Shown here: positions 10,648-20,227 of the stretch, one piece after another
Layout: the number at the start of each line of letters is the position of its first letter
Position numbering within the stretch: position 1 is the first letter of the stretch
DNA from: Meira nashicola
Taxonomy: Eukaryota; Basidiomycota; Exobasidiomycetes; Exobasidiales; Brachybasidiaceae
Reading direction: 5' to 3'
DNA length: 64,000 bases
NCBI GenBank assembly: GCA_001600355.1
Contig: BCJU01000001.1
Coordinates: forward strand, 4,526,013-4,590,012
Made by a program: the position numbers and the translations under genes
Notes under the pieces: model-generated
What the model was told of the DNA's origin: nothing
What the model saw: the letters and a program-made list of their open reading frames with translations, nothing else
The model's database searches: none

Positions 10648-10787
10648 ACTTCTCTCTCTTAAGGTACATCCTTGCAAATCCTGTCGATCCATGCGTAAAA
10701 CTGCAAAAGAAATCTTTCTCGAGATTCATTAAAGGTACACCACAAAAAAAAGCATTTGAAGGAGTGTAATTATTTTGTAAAGAAGAA

Positions 10788-10795
10788 CGGATCCG
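10788..10795. promoter_or_regulatory. CGGATCCG site upstream of S10 copy 2
   Basis: About 282 bp upstream of the start. The 9-mer ACGGATCCG is shared with the site upstream of copy 1. Confidence 0.4.
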
Positions 10796-10868
10796 CTTTA
10801 TTAATTTTTTTCCAATTTAAAAAATCAAACCAGAAATATTCTTTTCGTCGGCAGAAAAAGGTTCATTT

Positions 10869-10876
10869 CGGCTCCG
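10869..10876. promoter_or_regulatory. CGGCTCCG site upstream of S10 copy 2
   Basis: Second CGG-N2-CCG palindrome, about 363 bp upstream; the same 8-mer recurs upstream of copy 6. Confidence 0.35.
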
Positions 10877-11400
10877 AATATTGTGACAAAATGTGAACCT
10901 GCTTTATATGCCAAATGAAGTATTTATTTGGTTGGGTAATCAGCTATTCAAGTCCGATCAAGGAAAAATTCATCAAGATCAAAACACAAACACTTTATTC
11001 ATCCCCATGGACTTGATTTGATTTACATAATTCATCTCCATGGATGTAAAGCAGAATAGCATCTGTACCAATTCAAGTCATGTATATCATCTTCATTGTC
11101 ACATTTGTATGCTTGTCGAGATTCATTAATACGAAGAAGCTCATTCATCCGAATATCCGACAGATCTTGATCAAGATACTCAAATTTCCTTTGTCTTCCA
11201 TACAGATAGGCATTGGACTAATTAGGGTTAGAATGACCTCCAACTCAATTCCAAAGGAGCACAAGATGACAGTAACAAATTGTACAAATCAGGTACATAC
11301 GATGAACATTCAGTCTGTTTCTCAGTCAAACATTCAGGATGCCATAATCAAGCAGGTATGTGACAATTTCACTAGCGTGTTGGAAGCTTAAATTATCCCT

Positions 11401-11410
11401 GAATGTATGC
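11401..11410 (+). repeat. GAATGTATGC element, copy 3
   Basis: Exact copy in the 10.5-12 kb spacer. Confidence 0.5.
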
Positions 11411-11845
11411 ACCATACTTCGTGTACAAGCACAAAGCAAACAAGGGAAGCCTAACATAAACCAACCCCCTTGGCAGAACGCGTGCAGCATGTCCGGAATT
11501 AGCTAGCGGCATGCCATTTACAGTGAAAGGCAAGTAAACAGTCACATTCACTTCAATTTAATCTTTCGCTAGCTTCGTTTTTGGCACGCATTTAGACAGG
11601 CTTGTACATTAAATGCTAGCTAATAAACTTGCCTTTTTTCTCCTCATTGCCATTCAAACGAATCAAAGGAACATCACAAGGGTCTTGTTCACACACATAC
11701 ACACACAAGGTTTTCACTATATCTTTCAATTCAACTCAGTCATTTAACATTTTATACATACAATGCGTTTGAGGAATGAAGCTGTTCGCAGGTTGGATAT
11801 GCTTAACAACAAGCTTGTTGATGCATCTAGAGCCAAATGCCGCAC

Positions 11846-11855
11846 GCATACATTC
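11846..11855 (-). repeat. GAATGTATGC element, copy 4
   Basis: Exact copy on the minus strand, 187 bp upstream of the GT71 gene. Confidence 0.5.
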
Positions 11856-12032
11856 ATGTCGCACACGATCTGATCAGTCATGAAAACATAATACACAGCA
11901 TACCTTGAAATAAAGCTTATTACATCTCTACAGAATCTTTCTTAACTGCCACCATCACTTATACATAATTGTCTCGTTTCGATCGACTTTGTCACCTTTA
12001 TCTTTTAGCGGTCACAAGTCCTTCCTTTGAAA

Positions 12033-13685
12033 ATGTCTTTTTGGCTTCGTGGGGAAGATTCAGGAGAGTTGCATTATACTGCCCTCAGTCAATCATCATC
12101 ACCAAAAAGCCCAACAAATGATCGATTTGAAGAAAAGATGATGCAAGCAGCTGCAAGTAGTGCAGCATATAAGCGAGCTGCTCAAACTCTTAAAAGACTT
12201 TCGATTACGATGTTATTCAGTATTGTCTTTTTGTTATTAACATTTTTGATTGCAACTTTTACCATGAATCAAGAAGGTAGAGGTTTATTAAAACTTACAC
12301 CTGATCAAAATGATACTGCTCAATTGATCGATAGCTATATCGGAGATGTTGAAGTTTTCTTGCACGATCATCCAAACAGTTTGGCCGATTCTACTACATT
12401 TGCACAAATGGGATTATTCACGCGCATGTATGCAAGAATGTTACAAGATCATCGAATCAAAGAGGAAGTTTTGGATGCATACGAAAGTAGCTTATGGTTC
12501 TTCATTCCCGGTGTACGTGAATTACGCAGACGTCATACATACAACAGATTATCCAACGTGTCCTTTAATGGAAACAAGAAAGGAAGAGGAATTGCCATCT
12601 CTGTTGGAAGAAATACGTTCTTGTTTGCCAATCATTTCATCGCTACGATCAGAGATGTTCATAAAAGTCAAATGCCAATCGAAATCGTTTACAGAGATGA
12701 AGAAGATTTACCTCTATTTATGCGCAATTACCTCACTTCTACATTCACAAACGTAAAGATGCTTGGGTTAAAAGGAACTCCTGTATTCGATAACAAAGAA
12801 GTCGGAGCACAAGGATGGGCAACAAAAGCATTTGCAGTCGTTGCATCGCAATTCAGTCAAGTGATTTTGGCAGATGTTGATACGATCTTGTTAGAACCAC
12901 CAGAAACATTCTTTGAAGAAGAAGATTATAAAAAATCAGGAACTTTATTCTTTAGCGATAGAAATGTGGATGATTATCGTGAAACGATTAACGATTGGAT
13001 TTTGGATCAATTAGGTGAAAAGTCTCGAGGTCCAAGTAAATCATTAGAAGAAAGTTATTTCTGGAAACATGTTACTCATTACAGACAAGAATCTGGTGTT
13101 GTAGTTGTTGATAAACGTAGAGCGCACGTTTTCGCTTCTCTTTTGTTTACTGCTTGGATGAATTTGCAAGTGATTCGTGATCAAGTAACTTATTGGCTCT
13201 TCCACGGTGATAAGGAATCATTTTGGCTTGCTTTTGAATTAGCACGTTTGCCATACTATATGAACAATCATGGTGCAGGTAATTTAGGTTCAAAGCATCA
13301 TCTCAAATCTCCCGATGAATTTTGTGGAGAACATCCTTTACACTTCTTTGAAGCACCTGAAGGTTCTCCCGTTTTACCTGGAATGGAAGAAACTCCCAAA
13401 CCACCAGCACATCAAAGACCATTAAGTAAGCCTGCATGGATAAATGGATCTTTGAGAAATAACAAATACGGTGGTGGATCATCTCATAAAATGCTTGATC
13501 CTGATCATACAATTTGGTCAATGGACGGAACATGGTATTATTCAGGTCAAGCAGGTGCACTTTGTCAATCAAACTATACGGAGCATGGATTGGGTGAATT
13601 TGGTCTTTATGATCGTGTAAAATCGATAGTCAAAGCAGGTGGAGATGCTGAAAAGAAAGCAAAAGTTTATCTTGACTCCATTTAA
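12033..13685 (+). CDS. MNN1-type alpha-1,3-mannosyltransferase (GT71)
   Basis: A 550-residue type II membrane protein. The ATG at 12033 is used; an in-frame TTG six bases upstream is not a start. A short cytosolic tail (about 1-58) precedes one membrane anchor (SITMLFSIVFLLLTFLIATF). A stem and a catalytic domain follow with GRGIAISVGRNTFLFANHFI and the metal-binding DxD in LADVDTILL (Asp281 and Asp283). This pattern, plus the downstream QESGVVVVDK and YWLFHGDKESFW segments, matches the Mannosyl_trans3/GT71 family, which adds terminal mannose to N- or O-glycans in the Golgi. It sits inside the carboxypeptidase cluster, and its likely substrates include secreted glycoproteins, but a dedicated link to the neighbours is only inference. 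Confidence 0.87.
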   Translation: MSFWLRGEDSGELHYTALSQSSSPKSPTNDRFEEKMMQAAASSAAYKRAAQTLKRLSITMLFSIVFLLLTFLIATFTMNQEGRGLLKLTPDQNDTAQLIDSYIGDVEVFLHDHPNSLADSTTFAQMGLFTRMYARMLQDHRIKEEVLDAYESSLWFFIPGVRELRRRHTYNRLSNVSFNGNKKGRGIAISVGRNTFLFANHFIATIRDVHKSQMPIEIVYRDEEDLPLFMRNYLTSTFTNVKMLGLKGTPVFDNKEVGAQGWATKAFAVVASQFSQVILADVDTILLEPPETFFEEEDYKKSGTLFFSDRNVDDYRETINDWILDQLGEKSRGPSKSLEESYFWKHVTHYRQESGVVVVDKRRAHVFASLLFTAWMNLQVIRDQVTYWLFHGDKESFWLAFELARLPYYMNNHGAGNLGSKHHLKSPDEFCGEHPLHFFEAPEGSPVLPGMEETPKPPAHQRPLSKPAWINGSLRNNKYGGGSSHKMLDPDHTIWSMDGTWYYSGQAGALCQSNYTEHGLGEFGLYDRVKSIVKAGGDAEKKAKVYLDSI

Positions 13686-13852
13686 ACGCAATGCCATAAT
13701 GATACCCTTTGATTTTTCTTTCATAACATGTATAATTTCTCTCTCTTTCTATTCTCACTGTCTCTTTCTCGGTCTCACGCAACGGCTCACGATTATGCAA
13801 TCTCATTATTATCTTAAATCATGTCAATTATTGTTCGTTGGCTGGCAAAGTC

Positions 13853-15434
13853 TTATTTCTTTGTCCAATCTCCTTTACCGAGTAATTCCGTAATAGCAGC
13901 GAGACTCAGAGCGGGTAAATCATGTCCCATACTGTAGAAAAGAAGGATGAATTTTAGTGTCAGCCTTTACCAAATGGCTTTATGTACAATCATACTCACA
14001 AGTGACCACATCCTTTGATCGAAGCAAAAGTTAAACCTCTTTCAGTGATTGCCAATCCTCTTTGTATCTTTTCCACATCAAAAATAGGAGTTTGAGGAAT
14101 TTTAGAGAATCCTTGAGCGCCGTTCCAAGTTAAATTTTGCAAGGCTACAATAGTCCCATTTGTGATAAGCTTATAGTCGTATTCGCTTGACATCAAGATA
14201 TACTTTTTGTTTTGTTCAATCATCCTTGCTAATAACGGTTTGTTAAAATCTGGTGATCGATCAGGTGCTAAACTTTGATCTCCGTCTGGATAAAATATAC
14301 CGCGAACGCATCTCTTTGCATTATCTTTTGCGGGAGAATGAATATATGCTTGAACGGTTGCATTATTGAAAAAGGCGGGAATTGCTCCATATAATAGACT
14401 GTCTGCATTAGTGAATTGAGCAGCAGCGATATTGTCTAATCACCATAGAAGAAACAAACTGGTTAAAAATATCAAACTTATATGTACTTCTTTTGCAACT
14501 CACATCCGTTAAATTCACCATTCAATGCTGCTTCCCAAGGATTGCAATCATCTGAACTGAAATCTGCCAAACGTCCTCGAGGTGGGTAAAATAGATTTTT
14601 ATCGAGATAATTTGTCAAATTGCATCTGTCTGATTCAGCTTTCACGTCAGCTAAATCTTCATTGCTTAACTTCATTAACTTTTGATATACTTTTGCATAT
14701 TGATATGCTACCAAATCTTCCGATACGTTATGTGTTGTTATGAGACCGGAAATAATTAATGTCCCTTGTATTGCTGGAACACTTTTTGGTTTCTTTTCCA
14801 AGATAGCTTGATTAAGGTAGGGAATCATTGTGCCTGCCCAACTTTCTCCTGCTAGCCAAACTTTCTTTTTGGATAATTCTGGAAACGTTGAAAAAAAGTT
14901 TTGCAAAAATGAAACGAAATCTATCGCAGCATCTTCGCTTGAAATATTTTCACTTTCTCCCGTTGTAAGACTTGATCCAACTGGGTTTTCAACATAGAGT
15001 ACGTTTGCAACTTTTGTCCAAGAATAAGGGTTAACGGTTGTATTATTATGACCTGCATTACGATAAATAAATGGACCTGATTGCTCCATCATTCCCCCCA
15101 TTGCGGCTGAACAACCAGGTCCGCCTGCAAGCCAAATCACAAGATCGTCACCTGAAACTTGCGCATCTTGTCCCCATAACCAGAAAAAGACGGAAGCATC
15201 ATGTGTTTTGGGTCCACTTACAGGCATTAAACCTGCCCAAGAAGTTTTTGTTTTGAATGGAAGAGTTGGAATTTGATTTCCTACTTTGTATGCTGCTGCT
15301 TTTGTTCCTGCAAAAGATAAGCTTGAAGTGCATTGCTTACAACCTGCTGTTGGCTCGATCGCATTACAAGTTGCTGCTTTGGTAGATCGCACTGCTAAAA
15401 GAGTGACAAAGAGATAGAGAGTGAGGAAAAACAT
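13853..15434 (-). CDS. Secreted serine carboxypeptidase S10, copy 3, three exons
   Basis: Exons 15434-14504, 14435-14000 and 13931-13853 give 481 residues. Both introns are 68 bp with GTGAGT donors. The first (phase 1) restores FNGYNI, matching FNxYNI of the other copies; the second (phase 2) restores GHFMGHDLPALSL and the C terminus. Without these introns the locus would wrongly look like two fragments. Start: the ATG at 15434 opens a signal peptide (MFFLTLYLFVTLLAVRS). Catalytic residues are Ser198 (GESWAG), Asp397 (SSEYDY) and His455. Two oddities: the carboxylate-binding NGGPGC is AGGPGC, and GHM is GHF. The N-terminal block reads IEPTAGCKQC. It is the most divergent copy and may prefer a different substrate or have a changed activity. 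Confidence 0.87.
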
Positions 15435-15490
15435 TGTTGAAGATGGTTGATCATGATGGGGGGATGTCACATTAAAAGATGCTTCCTTAT

Positions 15491-15500
15491 GAATGTATGC
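15491..15500 (+). repeat. GAATGTATGC element, copy 5
   Basis: Exact copy, 57 bp upstream of the S10 copy 3 start. Confidence 0.5.
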
Positions 15501-15595
15501 TAAAGCAAACGGATCGAATTTGAGGAAATGAGGCGAGTATGAGGAAATGAGTTGTCAGAGGACTTCCGTCAACAATACGCGTAAATGCACCTTTT

Positions 15596-15604
15596 CGGTG
15601 GCCG
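15596..15604. promoter_or_regulatory. CGG-N3-CCG site upstream of S10 copy 3
   Basis: CGGTGGCCG lies 162 bp upstream of the copy 3 start; the spacing is 3 rather than 2. Confidence 0.3.
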
Positions 15605-15803
15605 CTCTCCGTGCCGCGCTCTAATTGTTATGTTAACTCAATTGATCAGGCTCAAATGCTTAGGAGTTGACAGCGATAATTTATACATTCAATCTCCTTA
15701 CTAGATTTTAATGCTTAGGGGTAATATGTATCATAGTTTTCTTTTTCTTGAATTTCATCCTTTCTTCCATACAGCATCATCAACTGATTCAACTTTTACA
15801 GAG

Positions 15804-15956
15804 ATGCGCATCCATTTTACACTTTTCAATCTCGCTGTACTTATGGCGGTATTTTTTCCAACAGATCTCAATGCTAGTGTTATAAGCAATAAGAGGCAAA
15901 GTGCGCAAAATAACTGCGTTCATGATGCAGACCATCCTCATTGTATTGATCAATGA
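15804..15956 (+). CDS. Possible 50-residue secreted peptide precursor with a KR site
   Basis: From the ATG at 15804 the frame encodes a strongly hydrophobic start (MRIHFTLFNLAVLMAVFFP) that looks like a signal peptide, then TDLNASVISNKR, then a 19-residue tail starting QSAQNNC with two cysteines and three histidines. The KR pair is a typical Kex2 cleavage point, so the product could be a short secreted Cys-containing peptide. An ATG further upstream in frame (15711) would spoil the signal peptide. No family is recognised, and a chance frame of this size is possible. It sits between S10 copies 3 and 4, whose products could trim such a peptide; that link is inference. Confidence 0.33.
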   Translation: MRIHFTLFNLAVLMAVFFPTDLNASVISNKRQSAQNNCVHDADHPHCIDQ

Positions 15957-16180
15957 GCAGTGTCTTTTTCCGAGTTTAATATCCAATACTGATCAAGAAT
16001 TTTTACAGCTCTTCTCTCAATTAATGATTGTCCCACGTTTATGCACTTTTCATCTATTGGCTCAGGAGATTAATTACGGTCCGCTATACCGATAAAACAA
16101 AGAATTGATGTGAAAATTTCCCCTGAGAGTTACCTTCTCTTTAGAAAAGAAAGTTTGTTATTTTCGCTTTTTATCTAGCC

Positions 16181-16190
16181 GAATGTATGC
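16181..16190 (+). repeat. GAATGTATGC element, copy 6
   Basis: Exact copy, 258 bp upstream of the S10 copy 4 start. Confidence 0.5.
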
Positions 16191-16230
16191 CATTATGTCA
16201 ACGCGAGTTACATTTTATTTTGTTCTTTCG

Positions 16231-16246
16231 AGAGCGGTGCCGCTCT
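16231..16246. promoter_or_regulatory. CGG-TG-CCG palindrome upstream of S10 copy 4
   Basis: AGAGCGG-TG-CCGCTCT has 7-bp perfect arms around a 2-bp centre, about 202 bp upstream of the start. Confidence 0.4.
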
Positions 16247-16361
16247 TGGCTATTTTTGGAAATTAAACACATATTGCGCCTTTTCCGGTCGGACTTTAAC
16301 CAATAAACATCTTGCTTTTCTACCTTCACATGCAAACAAACACCCTCCAATCAAGTCCACA

Positions 16362-16367
16362 TATAAA
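16362..16367 (+). promoter_or_regulatory. TATA box of S10 copy 4
   Basis: TATAAA, 81 bp before the ATG at 16448. Confidence 0.5.
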
Positions 16368-16447
16368 CCTTACATTCTTTCTGAAGGTTCCCAAATGAAT
16401 CAATCATTCCTTTCAAACACATTCTCTTCTTCTTCTTTTTCAACAAC

Positions 16448-17998
16448 ATGCGCATCAATACAAGAACAATCGTACCTTTTCTGATTGGTGCATTATCATT
16501 TCTGTTCTGCATTGAATCTTCAGAAAAGAGACAAGACTCTTCTGCAAGAGCGGTAGGTGCACAACCACCATCAAAGATTAACATTTCCGCCAAAGATCCA
16601 AGATCATTTTTACCAAAAGGTGTCGAGCCAAGTGCAGGCTGTACAAGTTGCATTTCCAGTATCACCTTTCGATCAAAACAAGCAAAACAATATCAAATCG
16701 GAACAAATCTTCCTTTCCTTTCATTCAAAACAAAACAATCTTGGGGAGGAAGAATTCCTATACCTGATACACCAACTGCAAAAGGTGCATCTATATTTTT
16801 TTGGCTTTGGGGTAAAGATTCTATTCAAGCAGGTAATGATTTGGTAATTTGGATGAACGGAGGACCAGGTTGTAATTCTCTTGTAGGACTTTTAACTGAA
16901 AACGGACCATTTATATTTCAAACTGATAAAGCACAACCTAATCCGTATAGTTGGACAAAGGCTGCAAACATTCTTTATATTGCTCAACCTGTTGGAGTTT
17001 CATTCACTACAGGCACAGCTAGCAACACAAACGAATTTCAAATTAGTAATCAATTCACTCTCTTTCTCATCGAATTCTTCAAAATCTTTCCCGAACTTGC
17101 TTCCTTTAACATTTGGCTCACGGGAGAATCTTATATGGGACAATCAGCTGGTTATTTTTTCGACGCAATCAAAAAGAATCCTCAAACCCAACATCTTTCA
17201 ATCAAAGGTGGAATGCTAATTTCACCCTTATTATCAAATATTGAAACGCAACTAGAAGTTCCGGCTTATTTATTCGCCAAACAGAATCAAAATGCTTTGA
17301 AAATCAATCCTAACGGTCTCGCGAGAATTCAAGCAGAATCAAAGAAGTGTAAACTTGCAACTTTTCTTCGCACTTATCTAACTTACCCTCCTCGTGGCAG
17401 ATTACCTTCCCCCTCTGAAGGTTGTTCTCCTTTTTCGAAATACGTAGCACTTACCGTCAATCGCGATCCAAAGTTCAACATATACAATATCAAAAATCCA
17501 ATCTTACAACCCTCCAATCAGCCAACTGCGGTAGAAGTATTTCTCAATCGAGCGAGTGTACAAGATTATATTCACGCACCTCGACAGCGATTTCAAATTT
17601 GCGTAGACGTTTTCAAGCCGGGAAATATTGATCAATCCGAATCCGTTGATCGTTATCCATCTTATAAACATTCTTTTTTAGCTCAAATGTTTGAAAAAAG
17701 TTCGAAATTTTTCATTTTGAGCGGAATGTTAGATGGACTTTTATTCACTCAAGGCGTTCAATTGGCGTTTCAAAATTTAACTTGGAATGGCGCTCAAGGG
17801 TTTCAAAAATCAGCAACAACTCAGACATTTTATGATATGGAAGGAAATAAAAGAGCTTTCGGAACGGAAGAAGAAAGGAATGTTCGTTTGATTATTGTTC
17901 CAGAAGCAGGTCATATGATTCCTAGAGATTATCCTTCACTAAGTCTTTCAGCTTTGAATGCTTTGTTAGGTCACGAACAATGGTTTTTGAAAAAGTAA
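16448..17998 (+). CDS. Secreted serine carboxypeptidase S10, copy 4
   Basis: Intronless, 516 residues. The signal peptide (MRINTRTIVPFLIGALSFLFC) is followed by SSEKRQD with a KR pair, so a propeptide may be removed by Kex2. The common block GVEPSAGCTSC follows at about residue 58. The catalytic residues are Ser228 (GESYMG), Asp429 (MLDGLL) and His489 (GHMIP). The oxyanion loop is NGGPGCNS, with Asn replacing the usual first Ser. C-terminal exopeptidase activity on external peptides is expected. It is most like copy 5 (shared GESYMG, GHMIPRD). It opens the plus-strand run of five tandem copies. Confidence 0.92.
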   Translation: MRINTRTIVPFLIGALSFLFCIESSEKRQDSSARAVGAQPPSKINISAKDPRSFLPKGVEPSAGCTSCISSITFRSKQAKQYQIGTNLPFLSFKTKQSWGGRIPIPDTPTAKGASIFFWLWGKDSIQAGNDLVIWMNGGPGCNSLVGLLTENGPFIFQTDKAQPNPYSWTKAANILYIAQPVGVSFTTGTASNTNEFQISNQFTLFLIEFFKIFPELASFNIWLTGESYMGQSAGYFFDAIKKNPQTQHLSIKGGMLISPLLSNIETQLEVPAYLFAKQNQNALKINPNGLARIQAESKKCKLATFLRTYLTYPPRGRLPSPSEGCSPFSKYVALTVNRDPKFNIYNIKNPILQPSNQPTAVEVFLNRASVQDYIHAPRQRFQICVDVFKPGNIDQSESVDRYPSYKHSFLAQMFEKSSKFFILSGMLDGLLFTQGVQLAFQNLTWNGAQGFQKSATTQTFYDMEGNKRAFGTEEERNVRLIIVPEAGHMIPRDYPSLSLSALNALLGHEQWFLKK

Positions 17999-18046
17999 AT
18001 TTTGATTTTTGTTGGCATTATATACACTAGCGTATGATGAAATAAA

Positions 18047-18054
18047 CGGTTCCG
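18047..18054. promoter_or_regulatory. CGG-TT-CCG site upstream of S10 copy 5
   Basis: 374 bp upstream of the chosen start; its reverse complement CGGAACCG recurs upstream of copy 7. Confidence 0.35.
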
Positions 18055-18341
18055 AGTCGCACTTTCGCTAGAGAAGTGCAAGATTGAGATATAGTCTAGT
18101 CTAAAAGGTGATGATGATGTTATACCGAAATTGAGAAAAAAGGGCGGAGGAGTCGTCGGCGTTGGGATTCGGTTTAAAATTCCGCCCAGCTACATGAAAG
18201 GTGTGCCGAGCGTAAACGTACGTCAATTTTACCACGGAATTACGAAATTATATAAAACGGGCAAAGTTGTTGTTCTTACGGTCCTTTGAATTGTATGCAT
18301 GGTCATACAAATTACTTGTTCTCGAACGAATATTGTTTTGG

Positions 18342-18349
18342 TATATAAA
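18342..18349 (+). promoter_or_regulatory. TATA box that decides the start of S10 copy 5
   Basis: TATATAAA lies 79 bp before the ATG at 18428 but downstream of the in-frame ATG at 18299, so the longer frame is probably not the protein made. Confidence 0.55.
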
Positions 18350-18427
18350 CCCCCAACACAATCATTTGTTGTGATCAATATACCCTTTTCTTTTGCATTT
18401 TCCACCCACACATCACTTGAAGTGAAG

Positions 18428-19906
18428 ATGTTTATGACGTCATTTCTTCTTTCATTGACGTTCCTTGTTTCTATTACTTGGTGTTTTCCCACGAATTGGC
18501 CATCAAAACGTCTTCTTCCTCCTGGAGTGGAACCTTCCGCAGGATGTAGTCAATGCAAATCAAGTTTAACGTTTGCTGGACAAGAAGCTGCAAAATATCA
18601 AGTTGGAACAAATATTCCAGGTTTACCATTTAAAACCAAACCTTCTTGGGCAGGAAATATAGCAATGCCAGATACTGCCACAACAAAGGATGCATCTTTA
18701 TTCTTTTGGATGTGGGGAAAAGATGCAATTAATCCTGGAAGAGATTTAATTATTTGGATGAACGGTGGTCCCGGTTGTTCAAGTCAGCTTGGACAAATGC
18801 AAGAAAATGGTCCTTTTCTCATTAATGGAGGAGCACCAGTTGTTAATCAATACTCTTGGACAAATGCAGCAAATATTGTTTATATTTCTCAACCAGTAGG
18901 TGTTTCTTTCACAACAGGAACTACAACAAATTCAAATGAAGATCAAGTAAGCGAACAATTTGCATTATGGTTAGCAGAATTCTTTAAAGTTTTTCCTGAA
19001 CTTTTACAATTTAACATTTATCTTACAGGAGAGAGTTATATGGGAGAAGCTTATCCATTTACAGTTCAAGCTTTAAAACGTAATCCGGATACGAAAAAGT
19101 TATTTGTCAGAGGAGGAATGCTTATTGCACCAGCATTTTCAGATTTTACAGCTCAACTTGAGACTCCAGCTTATCAATTCGTTAAAGATCATCAACAAAC
19201 GTTAAAGTTTACCGACGCAGAAGTTGCAGCAGTTAAAGCAGAATCAGACAGGTGTAATTTGACTGATTTCATTTCTAAAAATTTGAAATATCCTGCAAAA
19301 GGAAGGTTACCTGTTGCTTCTTCAGATTGCGATCCATTCGATTTGTACATTAAAACTGCAACCGCACATAATCCTTTATTTGATTATTACAACATCAAGA
19401 TCGACAAAGAAACACCTGATGATCAACAAACAGTAGTAGAAAAGTTTTTAAATGATGTCAATGTTCAAGATTATATTCATGCTCCACGTCAAACATTTAA
19501 AATGTGCCAAGATGTTTTCGCTCAAAATAATACCGATCAATCAGATGCAGGTGATAGTACACCATCTTATACACATTCTTTGTTTGCTCAAATGATTGAA
19601 TTTTGCGGAAAGTTTATCGTCATGGCTGGAACACTTGATGGTCTTGTTTTAAGTGAAGGTGTAAAGCTAGCATTGCAAAATTTAACTTGGAATGGCGGTC
19701 AAGGATTCAAAGAAGAAGCAAATATACCCCTTTATGATCTTGAAGGAAATCAAAGAGCAATTTCAACAAAACTTGAAAGAGGTTTACGTTTAGTTGTAGT
19801 TTCTGATTCAGGTCATATGATCCCTCGTGATGCGCCTTCATTTGGCTTGAATGCTATTTTTGCTCTACTTGGTCATCCTACTTGGACCTCACCTAAATCA
19901 CAATGA
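18428..19906 (+). CDS. Secreted serine carboxypeptidase S10, copy 5
   Basis: The frame is open from an ATG at 18299, but the ATG at 18428 is chosen because it starts a clean signal peptide (MFMTSFLLSLTFLVSITWC) and lies 79 bp after a TATA box. The product has 492 residues. The block GVEPSAGCSQC begins near residue 33. Catalytic residues are Ser203 (GESYMG), Asp404 (TLDGLV) and His463 (GHMIP); the oxyanion loop is the standard NGGPGCSS. N-glycosylation sequons include NLTW. The expected product is a secreted acid carboxypeptidase, a close relative of copy 4. Intronless. Confidence 0.92.
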   Translation: MFMTSFLLSLTFLVSITWCFPTNWPSKRLLPPGVEPSAGCSQCKSSLTFAGQEAAKYQVGTNIPGLPFKTKPSWAGNIAMPDTATTKDASLFFWMWGKDAINPGRDLIIWMNGGPGCSSQLGQMQENGPFLINGGAPVVNQYSWTNAANIVYISQPVGVSFTTGTTTNSNEDQVSEQFALWLAEFFKVFPELLQFNIYLTGESYMGEAYPFTVQALKRNPDTKKLFVRGGMLIAPAFSDFTAQLETPAYQFVKDHQQTLKFTDAEVAAVKAESDRCNLTDFISKNLKYPAKGRLPVASSDCDPFDLYIKTATAHNPLFDYYNIKIDKETPDDQQTVVEKFLNDVNVQDYIHAPRQTFKMCQDVFAQNNTDQSDAGDSTPSYTHSLFAQMIEFCGKFIVMAGTLDGLVLSEGVKLALQNLTWNGGQGFKEEANIPLYDLEGNQRAISTKLERGLRLVVVSDSGHMIPRDAPSFGLNAIFALLGHPTWTSPKSQ

Positions 19907-20024
19907 TGATGCAGGTACAATCATCATGCAGGTTGTTTTTTTCATAGTGAATTAATAGCCCCATTTTTTTTGTAGTGTTTGCCAAGACTTTAATGGACAA
20001 TCATTATATTTATCTTACAAACAT

Positions 20025-20032
20025 CGGCTCCG
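20025..20032. promoter_or_regulatory. CGG-CT-CCG site upstream of S10 copy 6
   Basis: About 196 bp upstream of the copy 6 start; identical to the 8-mer at 10869. Confidence 0.4.
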
Positions 20033-20227
20033 TAATAAAATTATAAAAGCGGAAATTGCAATTTTAGCGGATCCTACTAACAATAGGGCTCATTTCAACC
20101 TTCTTAAAAGAATAAAAATCAAATGAATTTAAGCTCAGCATTATATTTTTTTAAGAACCGCCTATCGATTTTTGTGTTACAATTCCTTGTTTGCGCTCTT
20201 TGAATTCCAACCATAGCATTATCCATT

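Larger units (their letters stand above)
10507..12032. other. 1.5-kb intergenic region between S10 copy 2 and GT71
   Basis: Holds the copy 2 promoter, two CGG-N2-CCG sites (10788, 10869) and three of the seven GAATGTATGC words (10638, 11401, 11846). An 11-bp inverted repeat built on AAAGGCAAGT/ACTTGCCTTT spans about 11527-11634. The 103-codon frame at 11080-11391 opens with ATG and a hydrophobic start but has no recognisable domain; it is not called. Confidence 0.5.
15957..16447. other. Promoter region of S10 copy 4
   Basis: Contains a GAATGTATGC word, a CGGTGCCG site set in a longer hairpin-like palindrome, and a TATA box. No gene is supported. Confidence 0.55.
17999..18427. other. Promoter region of S10 copy 5
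   Basis: No gene. Holds CGGTTCCG at 18047 and two TATA-like sequences (near 18249 and at 18342). Confidence 0.55.

Noticed and set aside
10720..11129. 13-bp repeat CGAGATTCATTAA at 10720 and 11117
   Set aside because: Dozens of 13-mer matches are expected by chance in 64 kb; the flanks are not alike.
11080..11391. 103-codon frame with a hydrophobic start between S10 copy 2 and GT71
   Set aside because: It has an ATG but no recognisable domain, and a weak promoter context. The spacer is AT-rich and rich in repeated words. Not called without transcript support.
18299..18427. 43-codon N-terminal extension of S10 copy 5
   Set aside because: It lies upstream of a TATA box, and the ATG at 18428 starts a proper signal peptide.
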